From Vibrio barjaei (GTDB taxonomy: Bacteria; Pseudomonadota; Gammaproteobacteria; Enterobacterales; Vibrionaceae): 64,000 nucleotides of DNA. The notes below the pieces were generated by a model. The model was not told where the DNA came from, did not search any database, and was given only the letters and a program-made list of their open reading frames with translations. Made by a program: the position numbers and the translations under genes. The stretch lies in the NCBI RefSeq assembly GCF_001639065.2, contig NZ_LQXO02000022.1, positions 186,001 to 250,000 on the forward strand. The letters run 5' to 3'. This document shows positions 9,245 to 17,592 of the stretch, piece by piece. Each line of letters opens with the position of its first letter. The first letter of the stretch is position 1.

Positions 9245-10519
9245 ATGAAAAACCAACAACTACACGAAAGAAGAAGCAAAGTTATCGCTCAGGGTATGGG
9301 CGCGCTGTACCCACTTTATGTTGAGAAGGCTGACAACGCTCATGTATGGGATGTCGATGGTAACAAATACATTGATTTTGCGGCGGGCATTGCGGTGACA
9401 AACACTGGTCACTCAAACTCGCGCATCACTGACGCTGTAAAAGCTCAGATCGACAGTTTCTCTCATACTTGCGCTATGGTGACACCGTATGAATCTTTCG
9501 TTGAGCTGGCAGAAAAGCTGACTGATATTGCTCCGGGCGATTCGGAAAAGAAAGCGATTTTCCTAACAACGGGTGCCGAAGCGGTTGAAAACGCAGTGAA
9601 AGTAGCTCGTGCTCATACTGGGCGTAGCGGCGTGATCGCCTTCAAAGGTGGTTTTCACGGTCGTACCAATATGACCATGGGATTGACGGGAAAAATCGCA
9701 CCATACAAAGCGGGCTTTGGTCCTTTCCCAAACGAAATCTACCATGCACCTTATCCAAATGCGTTCCACGGTATCAGTACGGAGGATAGCTTACAGGCAC
9801 TACAAGATTTGTTTGCTTGCGATATTGAACCTAGTCGCGTTGCGGCGATCATTTTCGAGCCTGTACAAGGTGAGGGAGGTTTTTACCAAGCGCCAGCGGA
9901 ATTTGCTCAGGCACTGCGCAACCTCTGTGATCAGCACGGTATTTTGCTGATAGCAGATGAAATCCAAACAGGCTTTGCTCGTACCGGTAAAATGTTCGCA
10001 ACGGAGTATCTGGATATTGAACCAGATATGATGACCATGGCGAAAGGAATTGCTGGTGGTTTCCCAATCTCTGCCGTTGTCGGTAAAGCGGACGTCATGG
10101 ATTCTGCGTTGCCTGGTGGCCTAGGTGGTACTTACGCTGGTTCTCCACTAGGCTGTGTTGCCGGTTTGGAAGTGCTTAAGATAATTGAAGAGGAGCAGCT
10201 ATGCGCTAAAGCTCAAGGCATTGGTGAAGTGGTTAATGCGCGCATGACTGAGCTTCAAAAAACAGTGCCTGCGATTGGTGAGATTCGTACCATTGGCGCA
10301 ATGATGGCGATTGAGTTTATCGATCCACAATCGGGGCAGCCACTGCAAGAAGTAACTAAAGCGGTGATTAGCAAAGCACAAGAAAATGGTTTGATTCTGT
10401 TGTCATGTGGGGTGAAAGCCAATGTCATTCGCTTGCTTCCGCCATTAACGATTGAATCAGATGTCTTGGCAGAAGGTTTAGACAAGCTGGAAGCCATCAT
10501 CACTGAAGTAGCAAAATAG
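9245..10519 (+). CDS. gabT: 4-aminobutyrate aminotransferase (GabT/PuuE type)
   Basis: Transfers the amino group of GABA to 2-oxoglutarate, giving succinic semialdehyde for GabD. 424 residues, class III PLP aminotransferase. The PLP phosphate site is FLTTGAEAVENAVKVARAHTGR, the aspartate is in LLIADEIQTGFARTGKMFA, and the Schiff-base lysine is in TMAKGIAGGFPISAVVGK. Starts after AAAAGGATTAAACA. Last gene before a strong terminator, so it closes the agmatine/putrescine-to-succinate operon. GabT and PuuE cannot be told apart here by sequence; position supports PuuE function. Confidence 0.9.
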   Translation: MKNQQLHERRSKVIAQGMGALYPLYVEKADNAHVWDVDGNKYIDFAAGIAVTNTGHSNSRITDAVKAQIDSFSHTCAMVTPYESFVELAEKLTDIAPGDSEKKAIFLTTGAEAVENAVKVARAHTGRSGVIAFKGGFHGRTNMTMGLTGKIAPYKAGFGPFPNEIYHAPYPNAFHGISTEDSLQALQDLFACDIEPSRVAAIIFEPVQGEGGFYQAPAEFAQALRNLCDQHGILLIADEIQTGFARTGKMFATEYLDIEPDMMTMAKGIAGGFPISAVVGKADVMDSALPGGLGGTYAGSPLGCVAGLEVLKIIEEEQLCAKAQGIGEVVNARMTELQKTVPAIGEIRTIGAMMAIEFIDPQSGQPLQEVTKAVISKAQENGLILLSCGVKANVIRLLPPLTIESDVLAEGLDKLEAIITEVAK

Positions 10520-10542
10520 AACGACGGTAGGTCGGATAATAT

Positions 10543-10578
10543 AAGCCCCCTCGATTCGAGCCCGAGGGGGCTTTTTTT
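10543..10578 (+). terminator. Rho-independent terminator after gabT
   Basis: An 11-bp perfect stem AAGCCCCCTCG / CGAGGGGGCTT with a 9-base loop and a T7 run. It ends the long putrescine operon. Confidence 0.93.
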
Positions 10579-10909
10579 GTGCGTTTTGCAATTTGTCTAG
10601 GAGTAATAAACCAAATTGTACCTTAGGTCTATCGCAGTTTTTGCCTGTTCCCAACAGCGGTTAATAATCTCTAACCTATTTAGTTATGGAATAAAATCTT
10701 TTGATTACAGCGGGTTAATGGATTGGTTTCTTCCCCAAGATACCATTTCTCCGTTGAATATCTTTTTTCAATCCCTTACTTAAAAACTATACAGTTTTAC
10801 TCTAAAGTCTGCTAATTTGTGCTGACAAAATGAGAGCGATCAAAATCTCGATACCATGATTAAGATACATTGCTGCTCAGAAGAATTTAATAATCGCTTG
10901 GACTGAAAA
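10579..10909. other. Intergenic region upstream of manA, no gene seen
   Basis: About 330 AT-rich bases between the gabT terminator and manA. I see no credible ORF or structured RNA. It presumably carries the manA promoter; no operator palindrome stood out. Confidence 0.5.
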
Positions 10910-12100
10910 ATGAAACATCAACATTTCTTACCTATGCAGAACGTAATCCAAGATTATGCTTGGGGTAGCGTGACCTCTATTAACACTTTGTTTGGTATTG
11001 CCAACCCAGACAACAAACCACAAGCTGAGATTTGGATGGGTGCACACCCAGGAGGCTGCTCTGAAGTGGTTACCGCAGATAAGACTTTGCGTCTGGATCA
11101 GTTTGTTTCTGATAACCTAAATGATGTTTTGAGTGAAGCCATTAGCCAGAAATTTGGTGAGCTGCCTTACCTGTTCAAAGTCCTTGCAGCAGCGAGCGCT
11201 TTGTCTATTCAGGTTCACCCGAGCAAGGCTCAGGCGGAAGAAGGGTTTGCCAAAGAAGAAGCTGCTGGTATCGCGCGTAACGCAGCAAACCGTAATTATA
11301 AAGATCCAAACCATAAACCAGAGTTGGTTTATGCATTGACACGTTACCAAGCAATGAATGGTTTCCGTTCTTATGAAGAGATCTTAAGCAACTTCGAACA
11401 GCTTAATATTGAGGAACTAGCGCCTCTTATTAATGCTTATACAGCATCTCTAGACGCGACAGGTCTTGAGGCGTTGTTTGTTAGTATGCTGAAGCTTGAC
11501 GGCCAAGCAAAAGATGCGGCATTGAATAAGTTGCTTGCCTTCGCTGAGACCAAACAAGGCGACGAAACCTTTGAGCTCATCTTATGGCTAAAGGATCTCT
11601 ACCCTGGTGATATTGGTCTTTTCTCTCCATTATTCTTACACGTATTGACGCTTGAACCTGGCGAAGCGATGTTCCTGCACGCTTGTACTCCACACGCATA
11701 CTGTCGTGGTACTGGACTTGAAATTATGGCGAGTTCAGACAACGTGCTTCGTGCAGGCCTAACGCCAAAGCACATTGATGTTGAAGAGTTGGCTTCTTGC
11801 ACCATTTTTGAACCTAAGCTGCGCGAGGAGTTGTTAACTCAACCAGAAATGGATAATGGTGCGGAGCACTATCCAATCCCGGTAGAAGACTTTAAATTTA
11901 GCGTCTACGTTGACCAACAAGACCGATTTGTTAACGTCACGACACCGGAGATTCTATTTGCATTGGATGAGCCAATTGTATTGACGCATCTAGATGGCGA
12001 AACCATGACGGTTGAACGCGGTCATTCAGTGTTCGTTCCTGCCTCTGCGGGTAACTACAGCGTGACTTGTGCTGGCAAGTTCGCAAGAGCCTATTGCTAG
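10910..12100 (+). CDS. manA: Mannose-6-phosphate isomerase, class I
   Basis: Interconverts mannose-6-phosphate and fructose-6-phosphate; a cytoplasmic zinc enzyme. 396 residues, usual length for class I ManA. Seen are the N-terminal NVIQDYAWGS, the zinc/active-site segment LSIQVHPSKAQAEEGFA with YKDPNHKPELVYALT, and the cupin LTLEPGEAMFLHACTPHAYCRGTGLEIMASSDNVLRAGLTPKH. Its own promoter and terminator make it monocistronic. The ribosome binding site is weak (GGACTGAAAA). It may supply mannose for metabolism, or mannose-6-phosphate for nucleotide sugars in the other direction. Confidence 0.93.
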   Translation: MKHQHFLPMQNVIQDYAWGSVTSINTLFGIANPDNKPQAEIWMGAHPGGCSEVVTADKTLRLDQFVSDNLNDVLSEAISQKFGELPYLFKVLAAASALSIQVHPSKAQAEEGFAKEEAAGIARNAANRNYKDPNHKPELVYALTRYQAMNGFRSYEEILSNFEQLNIEELAPLINAYTASLDATGLEALFVSMLKLDGQAKDAALNKLLAFAETKQGDETFELILWLKDLYPGDIGLFSPLFLHVLTLEPGEAMFLHACTPHAYCRGTGLEIMASSDNVLRAGLTPKHIDVEELASCTIFEPKLREELLTQPEMDNGAEHYPIPVEDFKFSVYVDQQDRFVNVTTPEILFALDEPIVLTHLDGETMTVERGHSVFVPASAGNYSVTCAGKFARAYC

Positions 12101-12137
12101 CGTAATATGCTGCCAGTAGGCCAGTAATCCTACTTAT

Positions 12138-12169
12138 AAAGGGAGATCGTGAAAGATCTCCCTTTTTTT
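12138..12169 (+). terminator. Rho-independent terminator after manA
   Basis: AAAGGGAGATC / GATCTCCCTTT, an 11-bp stem with a 6-base loop and a T7 run. Confidence 0.92.
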
Positions 12170-12273
12170 GTGCAACTTGCCCATTACTTATGCAGCATGG
12201 ATTGCATTTTAGTCGCAGATAATTAGTATGTAATGAAAGGATATGTAAAAACTTAAGCAGTAGGTACTATAAA

Positions 12274-12813
12274 ATGGAATTTAGAGTAGCAGAATATTCT
12301 GACTACCAAAGTGTGGCGGAGCTACACGCGGTAAGTTGGCAAAAAGCCTATAAAGGCATCATGCGTCAGTCCTATTTAGACGAGTCGGTTCTTGAAGACA
12401 AGCAACTGGTTTGGCAAACCCGACTATTAAATCCTCCTTTCAGCCAACATGTCATTATTGCCGAGCACCAAGGCGAATTAGCGGGTTTTATCTGCCTGTT
12501 TGGTAATCATAATGTCGAGTTCGGTACTATCATTGATAACCTTCACGTTAGAGCAAGTGCGCAAGGTAAAGGTGTGGCAAAGAAACTGATCGCGTTGGCA
12601 ATGGAATGGGCTGGTAAGTACTATCCAGACAATGGTGTGTTTTTGGAAGTACTGGCGGATAATGCGAACGCTATTAAGTTCTATGAATCCATAGGTGCAA
12701 ACAAAGCGTTAAAACAGCGTGGCGAATCGCCATGTGGGCGCCATGTCGATGAGTATGTCTATACATGGAAAAGTCCAGAAGCGTTGATGGAACAGTGTGT
12801 TGTGTCGGTGTAG
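12274..12813 (+). CDS. GNAT-family N-acetyltransferase
   Basis: 179 residues with a single GNAT fold. The N-terminal strand is MEFRVAEYSDYQSVAELH, and the acetyl-CoA binding motif A is NLHVRASAQGKGVAKKLIALA (R-x-x-G-x-G/A type). LEVLADNANAIKFYESIGA is motif B with the usual asparagine and tyrosine. The acceptor cannot be predicted; many such proteins acetylate small amines or protein N-termini. Stand-alone with its own terminator, convergent with the fructokinase gene. Confidence 0.85.
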   Translation: MEFRVAEYSDYQSVAELHAVSWQKAYKGIMRQSYLDESVLEDKQLVWQTRLLNPPFSQHVIIAEHQGELAGFICLFGNHNVEFGTIIDNLHVRASAQGKGVAKKLIALAMEWAGKYYPDNGVFLEVLADNANAIKFYESIGANKALKQRGESPCGRHVDEYVYTWKSPEALMEQCVVSV

Positions 12814-12840
12814 GTTGCCCTTTCAGACAATAGAATTAAA

Positions 12841-12875
12841 AAAACGCTTAACATGAACTATGTTAAGCGTTTTTG
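12841..12875. terminator. Bidirectional terminator between GNAT and fructokinase genes
   Basis: A 14-bp perfect stem AAAACGCTTAACAT / ATGTTAAGCGTTTT with a 5-base loop, flanked by A and T runs, so it can stop transcripts from both convergent genes. Confidence 0.92.
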
Positions 12876-12891
12876 TTTCGTGCCAGGGGGA

Positions 12892-13812
12892 TTACTTGAT
12901 GTACTCCAAAAGCGCACTTTCATTAGGCAGTGCGGTCATTGCGCCTTTTTGCGTGGTTGCTAATGCCCCACAACCGTTAGCCCATCGTACAGCGTCATGA
13001 ATGGTTTCATCATTTACCCAGCTTTCTGTTTTTGACAGGCGAGTTAACAGACCACCAACAAAGGCATCGCCTGCACCTGTCGTATCGACGGGTTTCACTG
13101 GAGTGCCAGCGATCAACTCTTGTTGTGTGCCACGAATTACCAGTGCCCCCTTTGCTCCTTGAGTAATCAAAACCAATGTATTGCCAAAGGGTTCAAGTGC
13201 TTCAATACCAGCCTCTAAGGTGTTGGTGTCTGTGAGGAACATGAGTTCGTCGTCTGAAAACTTAACCACATCGGCTAGCGCAATAGCTTCTCGGCAAACA
13301 GGTTTGATCAAGTTTTGATCGCCCCAGACCTCATCACGCAAGTTAGGGTCGAAGCTAACAAAGCCTCCAGCAGCCTTAATTTGTTTCATTGCGTCAATCG
13401 TAGAACTGCGGCTAGGTTCATTAGCAAGGGCGATTGAACAAACGTGCAGCCATTCGCCTTTCTCGAAAGCAGGAATGTCACTTTTCTGCATAAACTGGTC
13501 GGCACTAGGCTTAACCATAAAGGTAAAGCTGCGCTCACCGCTGTCATCTAAGTCGACAATAACGGTAGACGTGCGCTGTTGATCATCAAGCAGCATATAC
13601 TCTGTATTGACGTTTTCGTCGCTCAAAGTCTGCTTCATAAAGCGACCTAGCGGGTCTTGTCCGACGCGACCGAAAAATCCAGTGTTACCGCCTAACCGTG
13701 CGATAGCTACGGCTACGTTTGCAGGCGCACCACCTGGACATTTCAAATAGGTAGTTGCCGTATCTGGTATCAAATCTACGACGGCATCTCCGGTTACCCA
13801 CACTTTGCTCAT
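12892..13812 (-). CDS. Fructokinase (PfkB-family sugar kinase)
   Basis: 306-residue ribokinase-family kinase expected to phosphorylate free fructose in the cytoplasm. PfkB signature 1 is GGAPANVAVAIARLGGNTGFFGRVG near the N-terminus, and signature 2 with the catalytic base is DTTGAGDAFVGGLL. The ATG at 13812 is preceded by AGGATTTTTCTC. Divergent from a LacI-type regulator with a perfect operator palindrome about 40 bases upstream of its start. The pair resembles the scrK/scrR or cscK/cscR part of sucrose loci, but no sucrose PTS or hydrolase gene is adjacent. A different sugar (for example aminoimidazole riboside or tagatose) remains possible. Confidence 0.82.
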   Translation of the reverse strand: MSKVWVTGDAVVDLIPDTATTYLKCPGGAPANVAVAIARLGGNTGFFGRVGQDPLGRFMKQTLSDENVNTEYMLLDDQQRTSTVIVDLDDSGERSFTFMVKPSADQFMQKSDIPAFEKGEWLHVCSIALANEPSRSSTIDAMKQIKAAGGFVSFDPNLRDEVWGDQNLIKPVCREAIALADVVKFSDDELMFLTDTNTLEAGIEALEPFGNTLVLITQGAKGALVIRGTQQELIAGTPVKPVDTTGAGDAFVGGLLTRLSKTESWVNDETIHDAVRWANGCGALATTQKGAMTALPNESALLEYIK

Positions 13813-13850
13813 GAGAAAAATCCTGTATTAACTAAGTTGTTTTTAGTCTA

Positions 13851-13864
13851 CTAAATCGATTTAG
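13851..13864. promoter_or_regulatory. LacI-family operator between fructokinase and its regulator
   Basis: CTAAATCGATTTAG, a perfect 14-base palindrome with the central CG typical of LacI/GalR operators. It sits upstream of the fructokinase start and is the likely target of the divergent regulator. Confidence 0.75.
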
Positions 13865-13977
13865 CAAAGAAAATGTGTTTTAATACACCTCTAATGGATT
13901 GAAAATGAATTTGTGATCTCACACACGATCTTTTAGGAAAATAAGATCAAACTGACCGAGTGGATGAGTAGGAAGGA

Positions 13978-14985
13978 ATGAGCAAAAAACTAAAACTTGC
14001 TGATATAGCAAAACTCGCTGGTGTATCGAAATCAACGGTGAGCTTTGTATTGAATGGACATGCAGAAAAGCATCGAATCACGAAAGAAACCGTGGAGAGA
14101 GTACTGCATGTTGTGCAAGAGAATAACTATTCGCCTAGTGTCTATGCCCGAGCGCTAAAATCAAAAAAGAGCTCTACTTTTGGACTTGTGATTCCCGATC
14201 TACTCAACCTTGGCTTTGCGTCTATTGCCAAAGAATTGGAACGTCTCTGCTTAGCATCAGGCTATCAGTTATTGCTGGCTTCAACCGATGATGACCCTGA
14301 AACAGAAATGCGCGCAGTAGACAATCTGATATCACGCCAAGTCGACGGCATCATGATTGCATCTTGCCTCACCAGTGACGCTTTTTATAGCGGATTACCT
14401 GACGATCTTCCGCTTGTTTTCTTTGACCGTTCGTTTGAATCTTCAGATTTTAATATGGTGACCACTGACGCTTACGATGCAACGAGAATGTTATTAACAG
14501 AACATACGAAAAACGTGGCAGAGTGTGTGTTTATCGGTGGACAATTAGAGCTTTCACCAAGTAAAGAACGCTATCAAGGTTACGTAGATGCGTTAGCTGC
14601 AAACCAGATTCCGTTGAATCAGAACTTAGTGTTCAATCGTGATTATCAGCCTTCAAGTGGTTACGATATGATGGCAGCGTGTGTTGATGAACTTGGTCGA
14701 TTGCCACACTGTTTATTTACGGCATCTTATTCATTGTTAGAAGGGGTACTGCGCTATCTTAACGAACACGCTCTGTTTGCAACAGCAACCAATGAGCGGA
14801 TGCGAATTGCTACGTTTGATAATTACGCCATATTGGACTGCTTACCGTTACAGATAGACTCTATAGAGCAAGACTGTAGCCAAATAGCGTCGGAGGTATT
14901 TGATTTCCTGCAAAAAGCCATGTCTGACTCCAATTACCAATACAAAGCTAGTGTTCCTGCTGTCATTCGTCAGCGTCACAACTAA
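13978..14985 (+). CDS. LacI-family transcriptional repressor (ScrR/CscR-like)
   Basis: 335 residues. The N-terminal HTH LKLADIAKLAGVSKSTVSFVLNG is followed by a hinge helix region NYSPSVYARALKSKKS and a periplasmic-binding-protein-like sugar-sensing domain from about residue 60. Starts just after a TAGGAAGGA purine run, with short spacing. Divergent from the fructokinase gene, so it probably represses that kinase and itself, with fructose or a phosphorylated sugar as inducer. Its predicted operator differs from the LacI-type sites near 60.4 kb, so it is unlikely to control that cluster. Confidence 0.87.
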   Translation: MSKKLKLADIAKLAGVSKSTVSFVLNGHAEKHRITKETVERVLHVVQENNYSPSVYARALKSKKSSTFGLVIPDLLNLGFASIAKELERLCLASGYQLLLASTDDDPETEMRAVDNLISRQVDGIMIASCLTSDAFYSGLPDDLPLVFFDRSFESSDFNMVTTDAYDATRMLLTEHTKNVAECVFIGGQLELSPSKERYQGYVDALAANQIPLNQNLVFNRDYQPSSGYDMMAACVDELGRLPHCLFTASYSLLEGVLRYLNEHALFATATNERMRIATFDNYAILDCLPLQIDSIEQDCSQIASEVFDFLQKAMSDSNYQYKASVPAVIRQRHN

Positions 14986-15001
14986 ATAAATTCTGTGACG
15001 C

Positions 15002-15118
15002 CGTCACTTACTAGCAGAGCTCAAAATAGAGAAGGAAGGCGCTCGAATCTGTGAACGAAATGCCAAAGAAATGACCAGTCAGCTTGCTCATTTATATAAT
15101 GTGGCTGCTCTTGATTAA
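15002..15118 (+). pseudogene. Possible gene remnant (C-terminal fragment, no start codon)
   Basis: An open stretch reading RRHLLAELKIEKEGARICER, then NAKEMTSQLAHLYNVAALD and a stop, with protein-like composition but an upstream stop and no start codon except an internal ATG late in the reading. It may be the tail of a decayed or displaced gene. I do not recognise the family. Confidence 0.25.
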
Positions 15119-15167
15119 AACTTCTAGCCTGTCAAACGAACTTCATCATAGCGGTGCTCTACCGTAA

Positions 15168-15210
15168 CAAAAGCAAAACGACCAGCCTGCAGCTGGTCGT
15201 TTTGCTTTTG
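15168..15210. terminator. Long perfect hairpin, bidirectional terminator
   Basis: A 19-bp perfect stem (15168-15186 with 15192-15210) and a CTGCA loop, with A-rich and T-rich ends. It sits between the lacI/remnant side and the leftward 60-residue gene and can terminate both. Confidence 0.9.
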
Positions 15211-15227
15211 AGATTTGTAGTTCCATA

Positions 15228-15410
15228 TTAGCGATAGCTTCGCTTTGATGTACTTAGCTCCATAATCATGGCTAATTCTTCTTCCGTAACCAAATCGCTG
15301 GGCTGTTGGCGTGTTGATAAACGCTCAACAAATCGCTTCACGTCGCGAAGCTGCTCAGTATTTAAATGATGCATAGCGTCGACAATGTCTTTTTCTAGCG
15401 CATGGTTCAT
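15228..15410 (-). CDS. Small hypothetical protein, 60 residues
   Basis: Charged, predicted mostly helical small protein beginning MNHALEKDIVDAMHHL and ending MELSTSKRSYR. A strong AAAGGAGTG lies 10 bases before the ATG, which supports a real gene. No transmembrane segment or recognised motif. The adjacent 19-bp hairpin serves as its terminator. The length and helix-plus-acidic tail recall small antitoxin-like or regulatory proteins, but there is no toxin partner beside it and I do not assign a function. Confidence 0.65.
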   Translation of the reverse strand: MNHALEKDIVDAMHHLNTEQLRDVKRFVERLSTRQQPSDLVTEEELAMIMELSTSKRSYR

Positions 15411-15430
15411 ATCCGCATCACTCCTTTGTT

Positions 15431-16022
15431 CTTCCTTATCTCTAACTTAGACCATATGAGTCTAATAGCAAGGCTTTTTATGCATATTGTTACACTTGGT
15501 ATCAGAGACATTGCATGGAGCACGAGAGCTAGATGAATAGAAAGGCAATACAAATAGTATGGAAAAAATAAACATGAGCCTTAGAGGTGACATAGAAAAT
15601 ACATTCACACCATTGTTACATTCTGGAAACTCATAATTAATAATTTAAATAGTAGTTAAGAATTACTATGTGTGTGAGCCAGATCACTGAAAGTAATTTA
15701 TCCGCCAAAAAGTTCCCCTAAATTACCTCAATAAATGTTTTTAAAGCTAAATGTATATTTATTTATATATAAGATATTGATATTTAAGAATATTTGCATT
15801 TTTATAAAAACGTGATTTAGATAGGCATTTTCAAATTCTTAGGATTGCTGCATGTCGGGATATTAGTGAAAATTTGTCTCGTTCATTCGGTACATGATTT
15901 TCAAACTTTTGAGTGATGTGACTGGTGAATGAGTTTTCAAAGTTTAACGACGCTTATTCACGACAACTCAATAGCTTTTAAAAAATAACAAAAATAGTTA
16001 ATTACAATCCTTGGGGTTAATA
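15431..16022. other. Long AT-rich leader upstream of the porin, no gene seen
   Basis: Nearly 600 bases, strongly AT-rich from 15,640 to 15,830, with no credible ORF. It contains a CRP-like site at 15673-15688. The distance from that site to the porin start (about 335 bases) leaves room for a long 5' untranslated region or a small RNA, neither of which I can demonstrate. Confidence 0.5.
15673..15688. promoter_or_regulatory. CRP-like binding site upstream of porin
   Basis: TGTGA-GCCAGA-TCACT matches the CRP consensus TGTGA-N6-TCACA in 9 of 10 specific positions. It suggests catabolite control of the downstream porin, in keeping with a carbohydrate channel. Confidence 0.65.
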
Positions 16023-17123
16023 ATGAAAAATACTTTCAAACTATCGCTAGCTGCAGTACTTGTTTCTTCTGCAATGGCGGCAAACGCTGGTATCTCTATC
16101 GCTGATAGCGAGACAGGCAACTTCTCAATTGGTGGTGATGTTGAGTTCGATTTCAACTTCCAAGATCTAGAAGGTGAGGACAGCAATAACTTCAACCAAA
16201 CTGGTCGTATTCTTCTTGAATTTGCTGGCGAGCGTTACACTGAATCTGGTCATGTTTTCCAAGTAAATGTTCAACCTCTAATGCAAAGCAACGGCGAAGT
16301 TGCACTGGATGACGCATGGTTTGCATTCGGTAAGCAAGATGGCTGGAACCTACGTATGGGTCGTTTCGAGGCGTTCGATATGTTCCCTGTAGGTCAAGAT
16401 ACGTTCCTAGAGTACTCTGGTGATACTTCTAACGAACTAGTTTCTGATGCTGCTCCTTATGTGTACCAAATGAAAGAAGCTCGTGGTCGTGGTTCTGACG
16501 GTCAGATCATGTATAGCCAAACGTTCAACAACCTATACCTAGAACTAGGTTCGATGATTGGTGACCGCTCTGATCTATTCTCAGGCACAGATTATCACGG
16601 TGCAACTATCGACCGCGATAACACTAAGGACTCTGTACTTCTGCGTCCAGTAGTTGGCTACCAAGCAGGTAACTTCGGTATCGCAGCGTCTCTTGAGACA
16701 AACCTTGTTAAAGATGCGGTTGTTACTACTGACGGCGTAGATATCTCTGACCGTATGGGTTACGGTGTGACTGCAAACTACACAACAGCAGACTGGAACT
16801 TGATCGCTAACTTTGCATACATGGATGCGGTTGATGAGAACAACATGACTGTAGGCGTGAACGCGTTGTACAAAGGCTTTGGTCTAGGTTATATCCACGC
16901 GAATAACGACTATGAGCGTAAAGAAATCGCAAGTTCTGCAGACGGTAAAGCGAAAGTAGATACTGTATATGCTTCTTACGAGTTTGCTGATGTACTACAA
17001 GTTGAAGATTTCTCAATCTATCTTGGTGCATACTACACGACTATCGATGACCAAACTGATATCAAAGCATTCGAAGAAGAATCAGATAAAGGTGTTCGTG
17101 TACGCTTCAAGTACTTCTTCTAA
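16023..17123 (+). CDS. Outer-membrane porin, carbohydrate-porin type
   Basis: 366 residues with a clear signal peptide (MKNTFKLSLAAVLVSSAMA, cleavage likely at ANA-G). The mature part alternates short polar/aromatic strands typical of a beta-barrel and ends in RVRFKYFF with a terminal Phe, the outer-membrane assembly signal. Features such as GRILLEFAGERY and DDAWFAFGKQDGWNLRMGRFEAFD resemble sugar-specific porins (RafY-like) rather than OmpU. The ATG at 16023 follows GGGGTTAATA. Monocistronic with a terminator behind and a CRP-like site ahead. The sugar is unknown. Confidence 0.8.
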   Translation: MKNTFKLSLAAVLVSSAMAANAGISIADSETGNFSIGGDVEFDFNFQDLEGEDSNNFNQTGRILLEFAGERYTESGHVFQVNVQPLMQSNGEVALDDAWFAFGKQDGWNLRMGRFEAFDMFPVGQDTFLEYSGDTSNELVSDAAPYVYQMKEARGRGSDGQIMYSQTFNNLYLELGSMIGDRSDLFSGTDYHGATIDRDNTKDSVLLRPVVGYQAGNFGIAASLETNLVKDAVVTTDGVDISDRMGYGVTANYTTADWNLIANFAYMDAVDENNMTVGVNALYKGFGLGYIHANNDYERKEIASSADGKAKVDTVYASYEFADVLQVEDFSIYLGAYYTTIDDQTDIKAFEEESDKGVRVRFKYFF

Positions 17124-17160
17124 GCGCTTAGCCTTATAGAACAGAAACACTGCCTTATAT

Positions 17161-17188
17161 AAACGGAGCCCATTGGCTCCGTTTTCTT
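17161..17188 (+). terminator. Rho-independent terminator after porin
   Basis: AAACGGAGCC / GGCTCCGTTT stem with a CATT loop, then TTCTTGTTT. Confidence 0.87.
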
Positions 17189-17543
17189 GTTTAGATTGCT
17201 AGCTTTAATAGTTGTACAACTACCTGATATTACGCCGAAATACTTCGCCTGCCTCTCGTCATTGGTGAACGCTTACCGCGTCTTACCGTCACCATGATGT
17301 TCTTGTTGATTTCCTCATAACTTATCGCTTCAAAAAGCCTCTACGTTACACGATGTTGGACCGTAACGAATGACAGTAGGAATTGTCCAATAATGAATAA
17401 CAACACGACTCCGTTGGCATGTGGGAGCTTAAAGTAGCGAGTCTCTTATTGAGTATAGGAATGAGTGAGGGGAATGGTAGAAAGAAAGGTTTGAATTATG
17501 GCCGATACGATTTGTTGAATGGAAAAGCAAAAGATGAGTCATA
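17189..17543. other. Intergenic region, no gene seen
   Basis: About 355 bases between convergent transcription units, each with its own terminator. No ORF or clear repeat is supported; it may be leftover sequence or hold an unrecognised RNA. Confidence 0.4.
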
Positions 17544-17570
17544 CAAAAAAGGCCCACCGAAGTGAGCCTC
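17544..17570 (-). terminator. Terminator after YjiH-family gene
   Basis: Read leftward: GGCTCAC-TTCG-GTGGGCC followed by T6. One G-T wobble and a UUCG-type tetraloop. Confidence 0.88.
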
Positions 17571-17592
17571 TTTAGCTGAGCAATTTAATCAA

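Noticed and set aside
13978..14985. LacI regulator at 13978 as the controller of the palindromes at 60385 and 60517
   Set aside because: Its adjacent operator (CTAAATCGATTTAG) differs in all flanking positions from CAAAACCGGTTTTG; a local regulator beyond the edge is more likely.
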